Shown: positions 37,898 through 47,275 of the stretch, piece after piece
How positions within the stretch are numbered: the first letter of the stretch is position 1
Layout: every line of letters begins with the position of its first letter
DNA from: Prevotella sp.
GTDB taxonomy: Bacteria; Bacteroidota; Bacteroidia; Bacteroidales; Bacteroidaceae
NCBI GenBank assembly: GCA_017964785.1
Contig: JAGCRH010000120.1
Span: 1 to 64,000 of the forward strand
DNA length: 64,000 nt
Direction: 5' to 3'
Made by a program: the position numbers and the translations under genes
Notes under the pieces: model-generated
The model's input: only the letters and a program-made list of their open reading frames with translations
Told to the model about the DNA's origin: nothing
Database searches by the model: none

Positions 37898-38808
37898 CCA
37901 TCTTAATCATCATTCTCGTGGTGCTTGTGCTCATCCTGGGCGCAGCACTCTATTTCCAGATGAAGGCTGCCAACAAGCACACCGATGAGCAGCAGCAGTT
38001 GCTGAAGGACTACCAGAAGCGCGTCGACGAGCAGGAGAAACTGCTCTCCGACTACCGCTCGCTGGAACAGAACTTCGACAGCGTGGGCCAGGGCTATGAA
38101 CAGGCCCTGCTCGCCTTCGACAAGATGGAAGAGGACAAGCAAAAGATGCAGAACACTGTGAACACGCTGCAGCAACAGAACCACGACCTGCAGGAGCAGT
38201 ATCAGGTTCTCAGCAGTTCGCAGTTGCAGAAGAAGCAACTCATCGAACAGGCCGCCTTCGAGGCCAAGGAGCAACTCACGGCAAGTCCCGCCAGAGCCTT
38301 GCGCCTGCTGAACACCATCCTCAATGCCAACGATGTGGCCTTGGAGACAGCCATCGAGGCTGACGACAACGTCACTGTGGGCGACCTCATCGACAAGGCC
38401 GTCTTAGAGTCCGGCATCGGCACTGCCAGTTACCTGACCTTCACCACCGAAGCCGGTGAGGATGTGAAGAGCACCATGTTGCTCACCAACGAGGCTCAGG
38501 CCGTGCGCGCTCTCGGTGCCTTGCTCGACAATGCCGCCAAGTTCACTACGGAAGGCAGCGTCAAACTCACCGTCAAGCCCGAAGGAGCACAGATACAGTT
38601 CATCGTCGAGGATACCGGTTCCGGCATTCCCGCCGAGGATGCCGAGAAGGTGTTCGAGCCGTTCACGAAACTCAACAGTTACTTCGACGGCGCAGGTGTC
38701 GGTCTCACTGCTGCCCGCAGCATTGCACGCCGCCTGAACGGTGACCTCACCCTCGACACCACGTACGAAGGTCCTGGTGCACGCTTCATCCTGACCCTGC
38801 CATTCTAA
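37894..38808 (+). CDS. Membrane-anchored histidine-kinase-like ATPase without obvious phospho-acceptor His
   Basis: 304 residues. One N-terminal membrane helix (ILIIILVVLVLILGAALYF), then a long coiled coil to about residue 125, then a GHKL ATPase with N-box ALLDNAAKFT (about 209), G1 DTGSGIP, F-box FEPFTKLN and G2 GAGVGLTAARSIARRL. The histidine kinase H-box (HExRTPL) that should precede the N-box is not visible; the connecting helix region reads EQLTASPARALRLLN. So it may be a kinase for another protein or a pseudokinase. It is the last gene of the partner-switching operon, coupled to the STAS gene by an ATGA overlap. A palindromic array begins 25 bases after its stop. Confidence 0.75.
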   Translation: MTILIIILVVLVLILGAALYFQMKAANKHTDEQQQLLKDYQKRVDEQEKLLSDYRSLEQNFDSVGQGYEQALLAFDKMEEDKQKMQNTVNTLQQQNHDLQEQYQVLSSSQLQKKQLIEQAAFEAKEQLTASPARALRLLNTILNANDVALETAIEADDNVTVGDLIDKAVLESGIGTASYLTFTTEAGEDVKSTMLLTNEAQAVRALGALLDNAAKFTTEGSVKLTVKPEGAQIQFIVEDTGSGIPAEDAEKVFEPFTKLNSYFDGAGVGLTAARSIARRLNGDLTLDTTYEGPGARFILTLPF

Positions 38809-38833
38809 GGGAACAAAGACCGGTCACGGGCGA

Positions 38834-38909
38834 CCGCTCGCAATAATAAGCACGGCCGCTCGCAATAATAAGCACGGCCGCCCACAATAATTAGGGCGGC
38901 CGCCCTTTT
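38834..38909. repeat. Four palindromic units at 22-base spacing, ending in a terminator-like palindrome
   Basis: CG(G/A)CCG occurs at 38831, 38853, 38875 and 38897, exactly 22 apart. The first two full units carry CCGCTCGCAATAATAAG, the third CCGCCCACAATAATTAG, the fourth ends in CGCCCTTTTC. The last copy widens to AGGGCGGCCGCCCT (38893-38906), a 14-bp perfect palindrome, followed by TTT. Confidence 0.85.
38893..38909 (+). terminator. Probable terminator of the partner-switching operon
   Basis: AGGGCGGCCGCCCT folds as a 5-bp stem with a 4-base loop and is followed by TTT (TTTT in all, counting the last palindrome base). It is the only GC-rich hairpin with a T-run after the operon. Confidence 0.45.
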
Positions 38910-38917
38910 CTAATTAC

Positions 38918-38983
38918 CCCGAGGGTTTCCCCCTGTTACCCTTAACCTTTTCCCCTGCAAGCCTTAGTTCTTCCCCCTGCGGG
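38918..38983. repeat. Second 22-base-period array, TT(T/C)CCCCTG units
   Basis: The TG of TTTCCCCCTG, TTTTCCCCTG and CTTCCCCCTG falls at 38934, 38956 and 38978, exactly 22 bases apart. Small C/G inverted repeats flank it (CCC-ga-GGG at 38918-38925; CCC-tgc-GGG at 38975-38983). It follows the CGGCCG array after a few bases, so the 357-base gap 38809-39165 is largely made of 22-base periodic DNA plus the promoter of the next gene. Confidence 0.7.
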
Positions 38984-39064
38984 AACGAGTATTATTTTCA
39001 CACCCTCTTAGCACCTCCAAAAACTTCCGTCCCAAAAACTTCCGATAGTTTTCTGGCAAAATGC

Positions 39065-39095
39065 TTGGCGGTTTCGTTTTTTTTTCGTATCTTTG
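39065..39095 (+). promoter_or_regulatory. Promoter of the large secreted protein gene
   Basis: TTGG at 39065-39068, a 19-base spacer and TATCTTTG at 39088-39095, then CCCCC. An 8-bp inverted repeat follows at once in the leader (39104-39121). Confidence 0.65.
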
Positions 39096-39103
39096 CCCCC
39101 GTA

Positions 39104-39121
39104 ATTGCATTTTAATGCAAT
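39104..39121. promoter_or_regulatory. 8-bp inverted repeat at the predicted transcript start
   Basis: ATTGCATT and AATGCAAT are exact reverse complements separated by two bases. It begins 8 bases after the -7 element, so it is either an operator or a 5'-end hairpin of the mRNA. Confidence 0.6.
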
Positions 39122-39165
39122 GGATAACAAAAATCGAAAAAAATAACAATTAAACGATAACCATT

Positions 39166-42100
39166 ATGAAAGAAAGATTTCGAATTCTTTTGGCACTCTT
39201 TGCCATGATGCTCATCCCTAATATGGCATGGGCACAAGAACCTACTTTTAGCGGTGGCAGTGGATCAGACACGGATCCGTACATCATTAGGGATGCAACG
39301 GACTTATTAAATCTATCCATGGCCGTTAATGACGGTACGCTGGATACTGAGGGTAAGTTCTTCCAACTTCCTTATGAGGAGGGTTATGTAGGCTTCTCAT
39401 GGACCTTCTCCGATCCCATTACACCTATCGGAACCAGCGATCATCCTTTTAAGGGTACTTTCGATGGCCAAGGCTCAAATATCTCCGGCCTGACCACAAA
39501 CATTAATGACGTAACTGGGAATAATGGCCTCTTCGGCGTTATTGACGGAGGTACCGTCAAAAATCTGGGTGTAAATCAAGGTTCTTTCACTGGAGGTAAG
39601 AACGCAGGTGGCATTGTAGGTTACCTTAAAGACGGATTGATTACCTATTGTACTGTCTCGGGTACGAATGTCACAACCGGCGATGGACAGAGTGTCAATG
39701 CCGGCGGCATTGCCGGTTTAGTCGGTAAAGGAACCATCAGTAACTGTACAGTAACAGGAGGCTTCATCTTAGGCAATTCAAATTTCACGGGTGAGGGGAA
39801 TTGTTTCTCCTATACAGGAGGTATTGCAGGATGTATCTTGGGAGAAGGACAAAGTACCACAACCGTTTCCATTGAATCTTGTAAAGTCAATGGTTCATTA
39901 ACGATTGAGAGTCTGCACAGTCAGGGAACAAGAATTTATGCCGGTGGCATTATAGGCTTCTTAGGATTAAACGTATCTCCCACCATCAGTGGTAACACAG
40001 TAAAAGGCTCTGCCGTGATATCCGTAGGTGAGGCGACCAACCGATATTGTGGCGCAATAGCAGGTGAAATAGGCGCTGATGGCCAGACTTCTGCATTTAC
40101 CGACAACACCTACGAGTATACTGTTAATGTTGACTACCAAAACGGCTCCTTAAAGGAAGGCTACGTGCAGCGAGGCTTTGGGAATAGAAATGACATCACG
40201 ACGAACAACGGTGCCATACTCTCTAACACAAAGACGCTGACAATCAGTAATAATATTAACAGTGAATTTGAATATTACGCTCCATTAAGTGATACAACAG
40301 AAGGCACATATGCATTAGCAGCAGGGAGTATGGTCAATATTTCCTTGTATCCTGAAGATGGCGAATACCCCTCTTCTGTTTCTTTGGTCTATACGCCGAA
40401 CGGAGGCACAGAGCAAAATGAGGATCTTGACAATATAACAGAAAGTGGCGGTTATGAATACGCATTTGAGATGCCTGCCGTAAATGCAGTGCTCAATGTG
40501 ACCCTTGACGATCTTGTGGATTATGGCGTGACCGTTGGTGGTGTGGCCGTGACGAATGCCAACGCCGATAATATCATAAGTTCGGACATTGATGGCAATG
40601 TGACCTATGATGCAGATACACATACACTGACACTTGAAACGACTACTATTAATATGGCGGGTACTAACACCACAGGGAAGAACGCCATAGAAAGTAGTTT
40701 AGCCAATCTCACGGTATATCTGGTGGGCAATAATGCCATCATCTGTCAAGGTAGCCATGACAATGTCTTTAAAGGCACGGCATCAGGTGCTAAGGTCACC
40801 TTTGACACGAATACATCAGTCTTCGGTAACTTGACAATCACCGCCTCTTCTGAAGAATCCTTCTTCAGAGATATAGAGGCAGTATACAAGGATGATTTGT
40901 TATATGCGGCAGAAGCATATTACGACTACGATGAGGAAAACTATACTTCCACAATAGAAGCCACGAAATACTTTTCAATTGGTGGTGAAGATATTACGGC
41001 AGAGAACTACAATACCGAACTTAATGAATTAATAGTTTCAGGGTCGGCATCGTTCACTCCGTCAACCAATACGCTGACATTAAATGGCGCTACAATTGAG
41101 CGGCTTTCTATTGCCGAGAACAATACCCAAGATTTCAATATCGAAATCAGTGGAAGCAATTTTGTGCGGGACGCTATTCTGGGACATGCGAACAGCGCAC
41201 TGCTCATCAAACAGGCAAGCGGGGCCACCACACCCTCATTTAATATAACGGGAGAAGGCGAAGGCGGCCCGGTAGGCGACTTCAAATCCGTCACATTGGG
41301 TGAGGGCCTGTATCTGACGGAGGCAAATAATTCGGAAGGAAATCCTGTTGAAGGAGCCTATTACAACGGTACTAAATTCATTACTCCAGCCAGTAACGAT
41401 ATCACGATCACAAATTTGATGATCTCTACCACAGAGCCAACTATAGCCAATTCTATATGGGTTAATGGAATACAGGTGGAGAATGACGGTACTTTTGAGG
41501 GCTTAGACCATGTGACCTATAATGCAGATACACATACATTGACTTTGGATGGAGCATCAGCACAAGATGGAATGCTATCCCTCTCCACAACCGATGTTCA
41601 TCCAGAACCCATGATTGTCTGCAATGGTGATTTGATTGTCCAGTTGACAGGAAATAATAGCGTTAGTTTTAATGGAGACTATTCTAATTATGTCTTCAAG
41701 AACATTGGCAGTTCCGGCACACTGACCATCACGCAAAGCGGAACAGACGCAACGATGAGCATCACCACTGAATACTCTGATGGTGACTCCAAGGGACTCT
41801 GCAACGGTTTCAGTGCGGTGAATTTCGCCGGCGGCCTTGCCTATAGGGTACGTAGCGGGTCTAGGACTATCTCTACACTTGACTTGGCTTCACCAGATTT
41901 TTATGTAGTGAACCCAGATGAAAACGAATACTCTTTCCAATTAACAAACGGTCTGTTATATGGCACCAGCAACGGAGCCATCGTCGGCGCAGAGTATTTC
42001 TATAAGATTACATACGCGGATTCCTCGATAGAAGGCAGTGGCGTAGAACACAAACTTACGTTGGACAATACCAGTTACAATATAGACGCATCGCAAAAGA

Positions 42101-45100
42101 TTCATGTTGATAATCTGGAACCTTGCACCATAGAGGCCTACACGAAACTGAACGGTGAGACCAGCGCAGCCAACAAAGCCAAGAAATTCGGCCCTGCCGA
42201 AGAGACGATGCGACTGGTATATGGTGCTGATCCCGTTGACCTTGTTCTGGCTCCGGCCATTGAGGAAAGCGACGGTATCAGTATTTTGGGCATTGAGGCA
42301 AATGTCACCTATAATACCGAAACGGGAAAAGTGTCGTCAACAGTTCTTGGCACCACTGGAGGTGCCGTAGCCATGACTACTACCTTAGGCAAGACCCTCG
42401 TACTGAATAATTATTTCACGATGGACTTTGAGGTCGTACCACCTGTCCCAACCATCAGTCTTGCTGCAGGTACGTATCTGAATACTGAAGATCCGATTGA
42501 AGTTACGGGATCAGGATTAGCAAATACGACCATTAAATACAGATGGGATGAAGGTACTGCTGCTGACTATCCGGCAGGAGGAATATCTCTCCAGACGGGT
42601 ACGCTGACGGCATGGGAAGAACATACGGCAGAAGGAACTACCGTATCCAGTGATGTCACTTCGGTGGCCTATACGGTAAAGACGGACATCAGCGACTATT
42701 ATGTCGCACTTGATGAAGAAGTTACCTATAGTGGGGAGGCCATCACACCGACGATCACTGTGAAACCCGCAGAACAAGCAGAGACGGTACTGGAAGCAGA
42801 GACTGACTACACCGTCAGTTACCAGAAAGAAGTCACAAAAGGTACGTATACTGATGTCACCTCGATGACTGAAGCCGGTAACTATCAGATTATCATCACC
42901 GGTACAGGCAACTACGGCGGTGAGATTGTTAATGACTTCACAATTACAAAAGCCGACTTCGCCAATGTCACGATAGGCACAATTGACGACCAGTTGTTCA
43001 CTGGTAATGAGATTAAGCCCGCTGTAACAGTGACATTTAATGATGAGGCTCTTTCTACAGATGAGTATGAAATCAGTTACAGCAATAACACAAATGCCGG
43101 TACTGCTACCGTGACACTGACATCGAAGGGCAAGAACTTCACGACAACGAACACGAGGACGGCAACATTTACGATCAATCCTCCCGCACCTACCATAAGC
43201 CCTGATCCTGACGACGGTCCATTTAACATCGGCCAGCAGGTGACTATGACCGTTCCTGAGGCACTTGAAAATGCGACGATTAAGTATGTTCTTGGCAATG
43301 ACCTGACTGTTGCTGCCACGACCTATACAGAACCGTTTGCACTTAATGAGAATACGACAGTAAATGCCTGGGTGGAAGTGACGGATGAAGAAGAAGTTTA
43401 TCGTAGTGAAACCGTAACGGCAAACTATACACTCAAGCAGGATCCGAAACTCAAAGTCAAAAATATTTGGCAAAGAGTGAGAATGGGTGAGACCTTCTCT
43501 CAGGAGGTCCAGAGCGAGGTTCTGACAACGACTCCTACTGTGACCTGGAGCAGTTCTAATGAAGCAGTTGCCATAGTAGACGCAACGACAGGTGTTGTTA
43601 CGCCTGTGGCTCCTTCATCGACAGATGTTGAGATTACAGCCACTTTCGCTGGCGACGACACCTACTCTTCTGCTACAGTGTCCTACGCTGTCTCAGTTCA
43701 GAAAGGTGAAGACTATCTTTGGGTGAAGGATGGAGATGACTTTGTGGCAGAGGTCAGAATAACGAAAGGCAATTCACTCAACATCAATGAAACCTATCAG
43801 GTGATTTGTCCTGCGGAAATCGCAGGGTCGTTGACTTGGACACCTGATGATGAAACCATCGTTTCTGCGGAGGATGGCGTTATTTCTGCTGTCGGATGTG
43901 GAAATACAAGGATTGTGGTCGCTTTCGCAGGTAACAGCAATTATGAGGCTGACACATACGAGTTCTACGTAAATGCTGCACCTCTGGCCCCGACCATCGG
44001 TTTGGCAGCAGGTAGTTATCTGAGTACCCACGACCCCATTACGATTACAAAGGAAGACATTGCAAACACGACCATCAGTTATACGTGGGATGATATCACA
44101 GGCAATAATGATGCAACATGGATAAATTACACGGATGATGGTGTTGTATTCCGGGAAGGGACCTTGTCGGCAAGGGTAGGGTATATTCCCGAAGGCGGTG
44201 GAGATATTGTATTTAGCGACACCGTCTCTGTGGCTTACACTGAATTGATTGATATTGCCACTTGTACGGTTACCGGCAATGAAAACCAGACCTATAATGG
44301 TTCGGCATATACGCCTGCGCTGACAGTTACTCCAGCAGGAGGCGGGACAGCCTTGACGTTAGACACTGACTATACAGTAAGTTACAAAAAAGGCGATGCT
44401 GCTGTTGAATCTATGATTGATGCAGCCACTTACACAATCGTCATCACGGCAAAAGACGGCTCTGCCTACGGAGGCTCAAAAGAGGTTGACTTTACCATCG
44501 ATCAACTTGATATCACAGATGCGACCGTAACGCTGAGCAATACGGAACTGACATTCATACCAGGTGATAATGGTCAAGGTGTAGAGCAAAGTGTGACCGT
44601 ATCGAAAATCACGTCTGGCTCTATGCAAATAGCAGGCGGTGGTCTCAATAGTTACTTTGACATTACAGGAAATACTCAAACGGCAGTCGGCACCTATACC
44701 GTTACGGTAACAGCCAAGACTGATGTTGCCAACAACTACAAGGGCAGCGCCACAGCGACCTTCACTATCGTCAACCGCACGGTGACAGCGGCAGATATGG
44801 GAATCGCTGAAGACCAGACCTACGGCACCTACTACAGTGAGACGGAAGACCTGACGCTACCTGAAGGCCTTGTAGCCTATGTCATCACAGGTGTCAGCGG
44901 TACCACAGTGACCACCAAGCGCATCAGTAACATCCCGAAGGGTGTGGCCGTCCTGGTGGAGAAGGGTACCAGTACGGAGAGTGCTGCCGAGGCAACAGGT
45001 AATCTCCTGCATGGTACAACGGTAGATACGGATGTCAGCAGCATCGAAGGCGGTAGCGTCTACGTGCTCTATCAGGGAGAGTTTGTGAAGACCACCAGCG

Positions 45101-45324
45101 GTACGATCCCAGCCAACCGCTGCTACCTCCTCCTTTCGGACACGGCTGCGGGTGCCCGCAGGCTCACCATCAGTCATGGTGACAATACAGGCATCGACAA
45201 CGTGATGCAGGACGAGAACGGAGACGAGCGGTGGTACGACCTGCAGGGTCGCCGCATCGAGGCACCCACGAAGAAGGGACTCTACATCAGAAACGGAAAG
45301 ACAGTTGTTATTAATAAAAAATAA
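39166..45324 (+). CDS. Giant secreted multidomain protein with GLUG, Ig-like and chitobiase-C-like repeats
   Basis: 2052 residues. Signal peptide 1-23 (ending MAWA). Residues about 95-330 hold GLUG-like repeats (NAGGIVGYLKDG, NAGGIAGLVGKG). Three copies of an unnamed module follow at about 452, 602 and 763 (pattern: GG-x-VT, then VTYDADTHTLTL). Ig-like or MBG-like repeats lie near 1181, 1264 and 1700, chitobiase-C-like repeats begin PTI(S/G)LAAGTYL at about 1097 and 1605 with a diverged PTISPDPDDG copy at 1343, and a Big2-like domain near 1430. The tail RWYDLQGRRIEAPTKKGLYI resembles a T9SS-type A sorting end. No catalytic motif was seen; probably a surface adhesin or binding protein. The next gene starts 12 bases later. 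Confidence 0.8.
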   Translation: MKERFRILLALFAMMLIPNMAWAQEPTFSGGSGSDTDPYIIRDATDLLNLSMAVNDGTLDTEGKFFQLPYEEGYVGFSWTFSDPITPIGTSDHPFKGTFDGQGSNISGLTTNINDVTGNNGLFGVIDGGTVKNLGVNQGSFTGGKNAGGIVGYLKDGLITYCTVSGTNVTTGDGQSVNAGGIAGLVGKGTISNCTVTGGFILGNSNFTGEGNCFSYTGGIAGCILGEGQSTTTVSIESCKVNGSLTIESLHSQGTRIYAGGIIGFLGLNVSPTISGNTVKGSAVISVGEATNRYCGAIAGEIGADGQTSAFTDNTYEYTVNVDYQNGSLKEGYVQRGFGNRNDITTNNGAILSNTKTLTISNNINSEFEYYAPLSDTTEGTYALAAGSMVNISLYPEDGEYPSSVSLVYTPNGGTEQNEDLDNITESGGYEYAFEMPAVNAVLNVTLDDLVDYGVTVGGVAVTNANADNIISSDIDGNVTYDADTHTLTLETTTINMAGTNTTGKNAIESSLANLTVYLVGNNAIICQGSHDNVFKGTASGAKVTFDTNTSVFGNLTITASSEESFFRDIEAVYKDDLLYAAEAYYDYDEENYTSTIEATKYFSIGGEDITAENYNTELNELIVSGSASFTPSTNTLTLNGATIERLSIAENNTQDFNIEISGSNFVRDAILGHANSALLIKQASGATTPSFNITGEGEGGPVGDFKSVTLGEGLYLTEANNSEGNPVEGAYYNGTKFITPASNDITITNLMISTTEPTIANSIWVNGIQVENDGTFEGLDHVTYNADTHTLTLDGASAQDGMLSLSTTDVHPEPMIVCNGDLIVQLTGNNSVSFNGDYSNYVFKNIGSSGTLTITQSGTDATMSITTEYSDGDSKGLCNGFSAVNFAGGLAYRVRSGSRTISTLDLASPDFYVVNPDENEYSFQLTNGLLYGTSNGAIVGAEYFYKITYADSSIEGSGVEHKLTLDNTSYNIDASQKIHVDNLEPCTIEAYTKLNGETSAANKAKKFGPAEETMRLVYGADPVDLVLAPAIEESDGISILGIEANVTYNTETGKVSSTVLGTTGGAVAMTTTLGKTLVLNNYFTMDFEVVPPVPTISLAAGTYLNTEDPIEVTGSGLANTTIKYRWDEGTAADYPAGGISLQTGTLTAWEEHTAEGTTVSSDVTSVAYTVKTDISDYYVALDEEVTYSGEAITPTITVKPAEQAETVLEAETDYTVSYQKEVTKGTYTDVTSMTEAGNYQIIITGTGNYGGEIVNDFTITKADFANVTIGTIDDQLFTGNEIKPAVTVTFNDEALSTDEYEISYSNNTNAGTATVTLTSKGKNFTTTNTRTATFTINPPAPTISPDPDDGPFNIGQQVTMTVPEALENATIKYVLGNDLTVAATTYTEPFALNENTTVNAWVEVTDEEEVYRSETVTANYTLKQDPKLKVKNIWQRVRMGETFSQEVQSEVLTTTPTVTWSSSNEAVAIVDATTGVVTPVAPSSTDVEITATFAGDDTYSSATVSYAVSVQKGEDYLWVKDGDDFVAEVRITKGNSLNINETYQVICPAEIAGSLTWTPDDETIVSAEDGVISAVGCGNTRIVVAFAGNSNYEADTYEFYVNAAPLAPTIGLAAGSYLSTHDPITITKEDIANTTISYTWDDITGNNDATWINYTDDGVVFREGTLSARVGYIPEGGGDIVFSDTVSVAYTELIDIATCTVTGNENQTYNGSAYTPALTVTPAGGGTALTLDTDYTVSYKKGDAAVESMIDAATYTIVITAKDGSAYGGSKEVDFTIDQLDITDATVTLSNTELTFIPGDNGQGVEQSVTVSKITSGSMQIAGGGLNSYFDITGNTQTAVGTYTVTVTAKTDVANNYKGSATATFTIVNRTVTAADMGIAEDQTYGTYYSETEDLTLPEGLVAYVITGVSGTTVTTKRISNIPKGVAVLVEKGTSTESAAEATGNLLHGTTVDTDVSSIEGGSVYVLYQGEFVKTTSGTIPANRCYLLLSDTAAGARRLTISHGDNTGIDNVMQDENGDERWYDLQGRRIEAPTKKGLYIRNGKTVVINKK

Positions 45325-45336
45325 GGTACACGAGAT

Positions 45337-47235
45337 ATGAAACAATTTTTTAAACACATCTTAACCATTGTAGCCCTGCTGCTGTCAACCAGCGCATGGG
45401 CACAGGATAGCGGTGACAAGTTCACCTACGTCTATCAACTCGACGGCGAAGCAAGTACTGCGGCTGCAGGAACGGTGCTAGGAACCATCAGCGGCACAAC
45501 CGCCACACTGACAGTGAACCCTGCCGACGGTAACTACATTACCAAAGACCAGATTACTGTCATCAAGACCGTTCTGGGCAATAAGGCCCAAGGCCGTACA
45601 CGTACTACGCCCGATATCAGTGCCCCTGTGGAGATTACGGCCACAGACGCTTCGGCAGACCCCAGTGGTGTGACGACATACACGTTCGACGCATCGGATG
45701 AGAATTACAGTTATGAAGTCACAGCCAACTTCCTGAGCAGAATCAACATTGCCGACGCTACGGTGACGCTGACACAGGAGAGTTACCCCTACACGGGCGG
45801 TGCCATTGAGCCTGAGGTCACTGTAACGCTGGCAGGAGCAGCACTCACGGCAGATAAGGACTATACCGTGGACTATGACAACAACACCGACGTTCCGGCT
45901 ACTGCCAACGACCCTCAGCCAACGGTTACCGTCACGGGTAAGGGTGTATATAAGGGCTCGAAATCTGTCACTTTCACCATCTACTATGAAGGCTATGACC
46001 TGTGGATTGGTGACACGCAGGTGACAGATGGAAACAAGGAGGACATTCTGGACCAAGCCAACAACGAAGAGGCACCGCTCTATATTTACAACCCGAAATT
46101 ACATACGCTCATCATCAACGGTGACCAGACGGAGACAACCGTCATCCAGAGCAGCCTTCCAGAGTTGAAAGTCTATCTCATGGATATCAGCAAGATCAAG
46201 TGTATCTTCTTCGACAACAAAGGCAATACCAGCAACACGGGTAAACTGACGTTCACCTGTAACGGTAACTTCCCTGGCACAATCACCATAGATAATAAGG
46301 ATGACGAAAGCAGTGCGATTTCAGGCTTCTCTGAAATCAACTACGAATATGAATTGATCGTCATCGAGCCCGATGGAGCCTACTATGAAGGCGGAAAGAT
46401 GATGAAGGAGGTGAAAGATGACGACGGAAGTGTGATCGGCCATGAGGTTGCCTGTGTCGTAACCATCGGACAAGTAACTACGCCTATCATGGGAAAAGAG
46501 GACATTAAAAAGGAAGAACAGGCAAACTTGGAGAACTTCAGTACGGGCAAAATCCTGATTACCCTGAAGCCTGATCCTGAGAACCCTGACAACGGTGACT
46601 GCTTTGACGATGAAGCAGGTGATGTCTCTGGTATCGCTATCTTAAGCGTAATGACTGATGAAAAGGCTGCTATTGTGGCCGAACAGGTTGACAACGATGA
46701 ACTCGTGCCTGGTGGCAGTAGTTACGCTGAAGACTACGACGGTCTCACCTTCATGGTGCCCGCAGGAGAAGGAAAGATTGAAATTGACCAGATTGTAGAT
46801 GAAGGCTATGAGTTCCACCTGAGAATCGGTACGGGTACCCTCTTCACGCTCCGTGAAGGCGAGACAGGTCGTGTTAAGGCAGAAGTACCCTTTGACGTGG
46901 ACGTGCCTACCTACTGTTACCTCTATCTCGTGGAGAAAGTTGGATCAACTGGAGCCCGTGGCATTACACCCATCGGAAAGCGTGATACGCACCATGGCAA
47001 GGTGATATCCATCACCGTAAATGTCACCAATGCCCAAGAAGCCAATCCACCATCGGAAGCCTCTGGCGGTGTCATTAAGGAGGATCCCGTCGTAACAGGT
47101 ATTCAGGAAATCAGTATCACTGACAATAACCATGTCGGCAACGACAGATGGTATAACCTGAACGGACAGCAGATAGAAGAGCCTACGAAACAGGGACTCT
47201 ACATCTACAACCGTAAAAAGATATTTATCAAATAA
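45337..47235 (+). CDS. Secreted Ig-like repeat protein, smaller relative of the preceding gene
   Basis: 632 residues. Signal peptide 1-22 (ending SAWA). An Ig/MBG-like domain at about 136-215 (ESYPYTGGAIEPEVTVTL) matches those in the 2052-residue protein, and residues about 218-380 (YDLWIGDTQVTDGNKEDIL, LHTLIING) are a fourth copy of the unnamed module. The tail RWYNLNGQQIEEPTKQGLYI is nearly the same as that of the upstream gene. It starts 12 bases after that gene, so the two are one transcript and probably act or localise together. No enzyme motif. It ends before a strong terminator. Confidence 0.78.
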   Translation: MKQFFKHILTIVALLLSTSAWAQDSGDKFTYVYQLDGEASTAAAGTVLGTISGTTATLTVNPADGNYITKDQITVIKTVLGNKAQGRTRTTPDISAPVEITATDASADPSGVTTYTFDASDENYSYEVTANFLSRINIADATVTLTQESYPYTGGAIEPEVTVTLAGAALTADKDYTVDYDNNTDVPATANDPQPTVTVTGKGVYKGSKSVTFTIYYEGYDLWIGDTQVTDGNKEDILDQANNEEAPLYIYNPKLHTLIINGDQTETTVIQSSLPELKVYLMDISKIKCIFFDNKGNTSNTGKLTFTCNGNFPGTITIDNKDDESSAISGFSEINYEYELIVIEPDGAYYEGGKMMKEVKDDDGSVIGHEVACVVTIGQVTTPIMGKEDIKKEEQANLENFSTGKILITLKPDPENPDNGDCFDDEAGDVSGIAILSVMTDEKAAIVAEQVDNDELVPGGSSYAEDYDGLTFMVPAGEGKIEIDQIVDEGYEFHLRIGTGTLFTLREGETGRVKAEVPFDVDVPTYCYLYLVEKVGSTGARGITPIGKRDTHHGKVISITVNVTNAQEANPPSEASGGVIKEDPVVTGIQEISITDNNHVGNDRWYNLNGQQIEEPTKQGLYIYNRKKIFIK

Positions 47236-47239
47236 TTAA

Positions 47240-47269
47240 AATAAAGGCTCCCACTTGGGAGCCTTTATT
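47240..47269. terminator. Strong bidirectional terminator
   Basis: A 14-bp perfect stem (AATAAAGGCTCCCA with TGGGAGCCTTTATT) around two bases, A-rich on one side and T-rich on the other, lies between convergent stops at 47235 and 47276. It can end transcription from both directions. Confidence 0.85.
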
Positions 47270-47275
47270 AATTAT

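Noticed and set aside
39166..47235. Recently acquired island
   Set aside because: No integrase, tRNA-adjacent attachment site, direct repeats or transposase was found at either border; the genes have normal local promoters and terminators.
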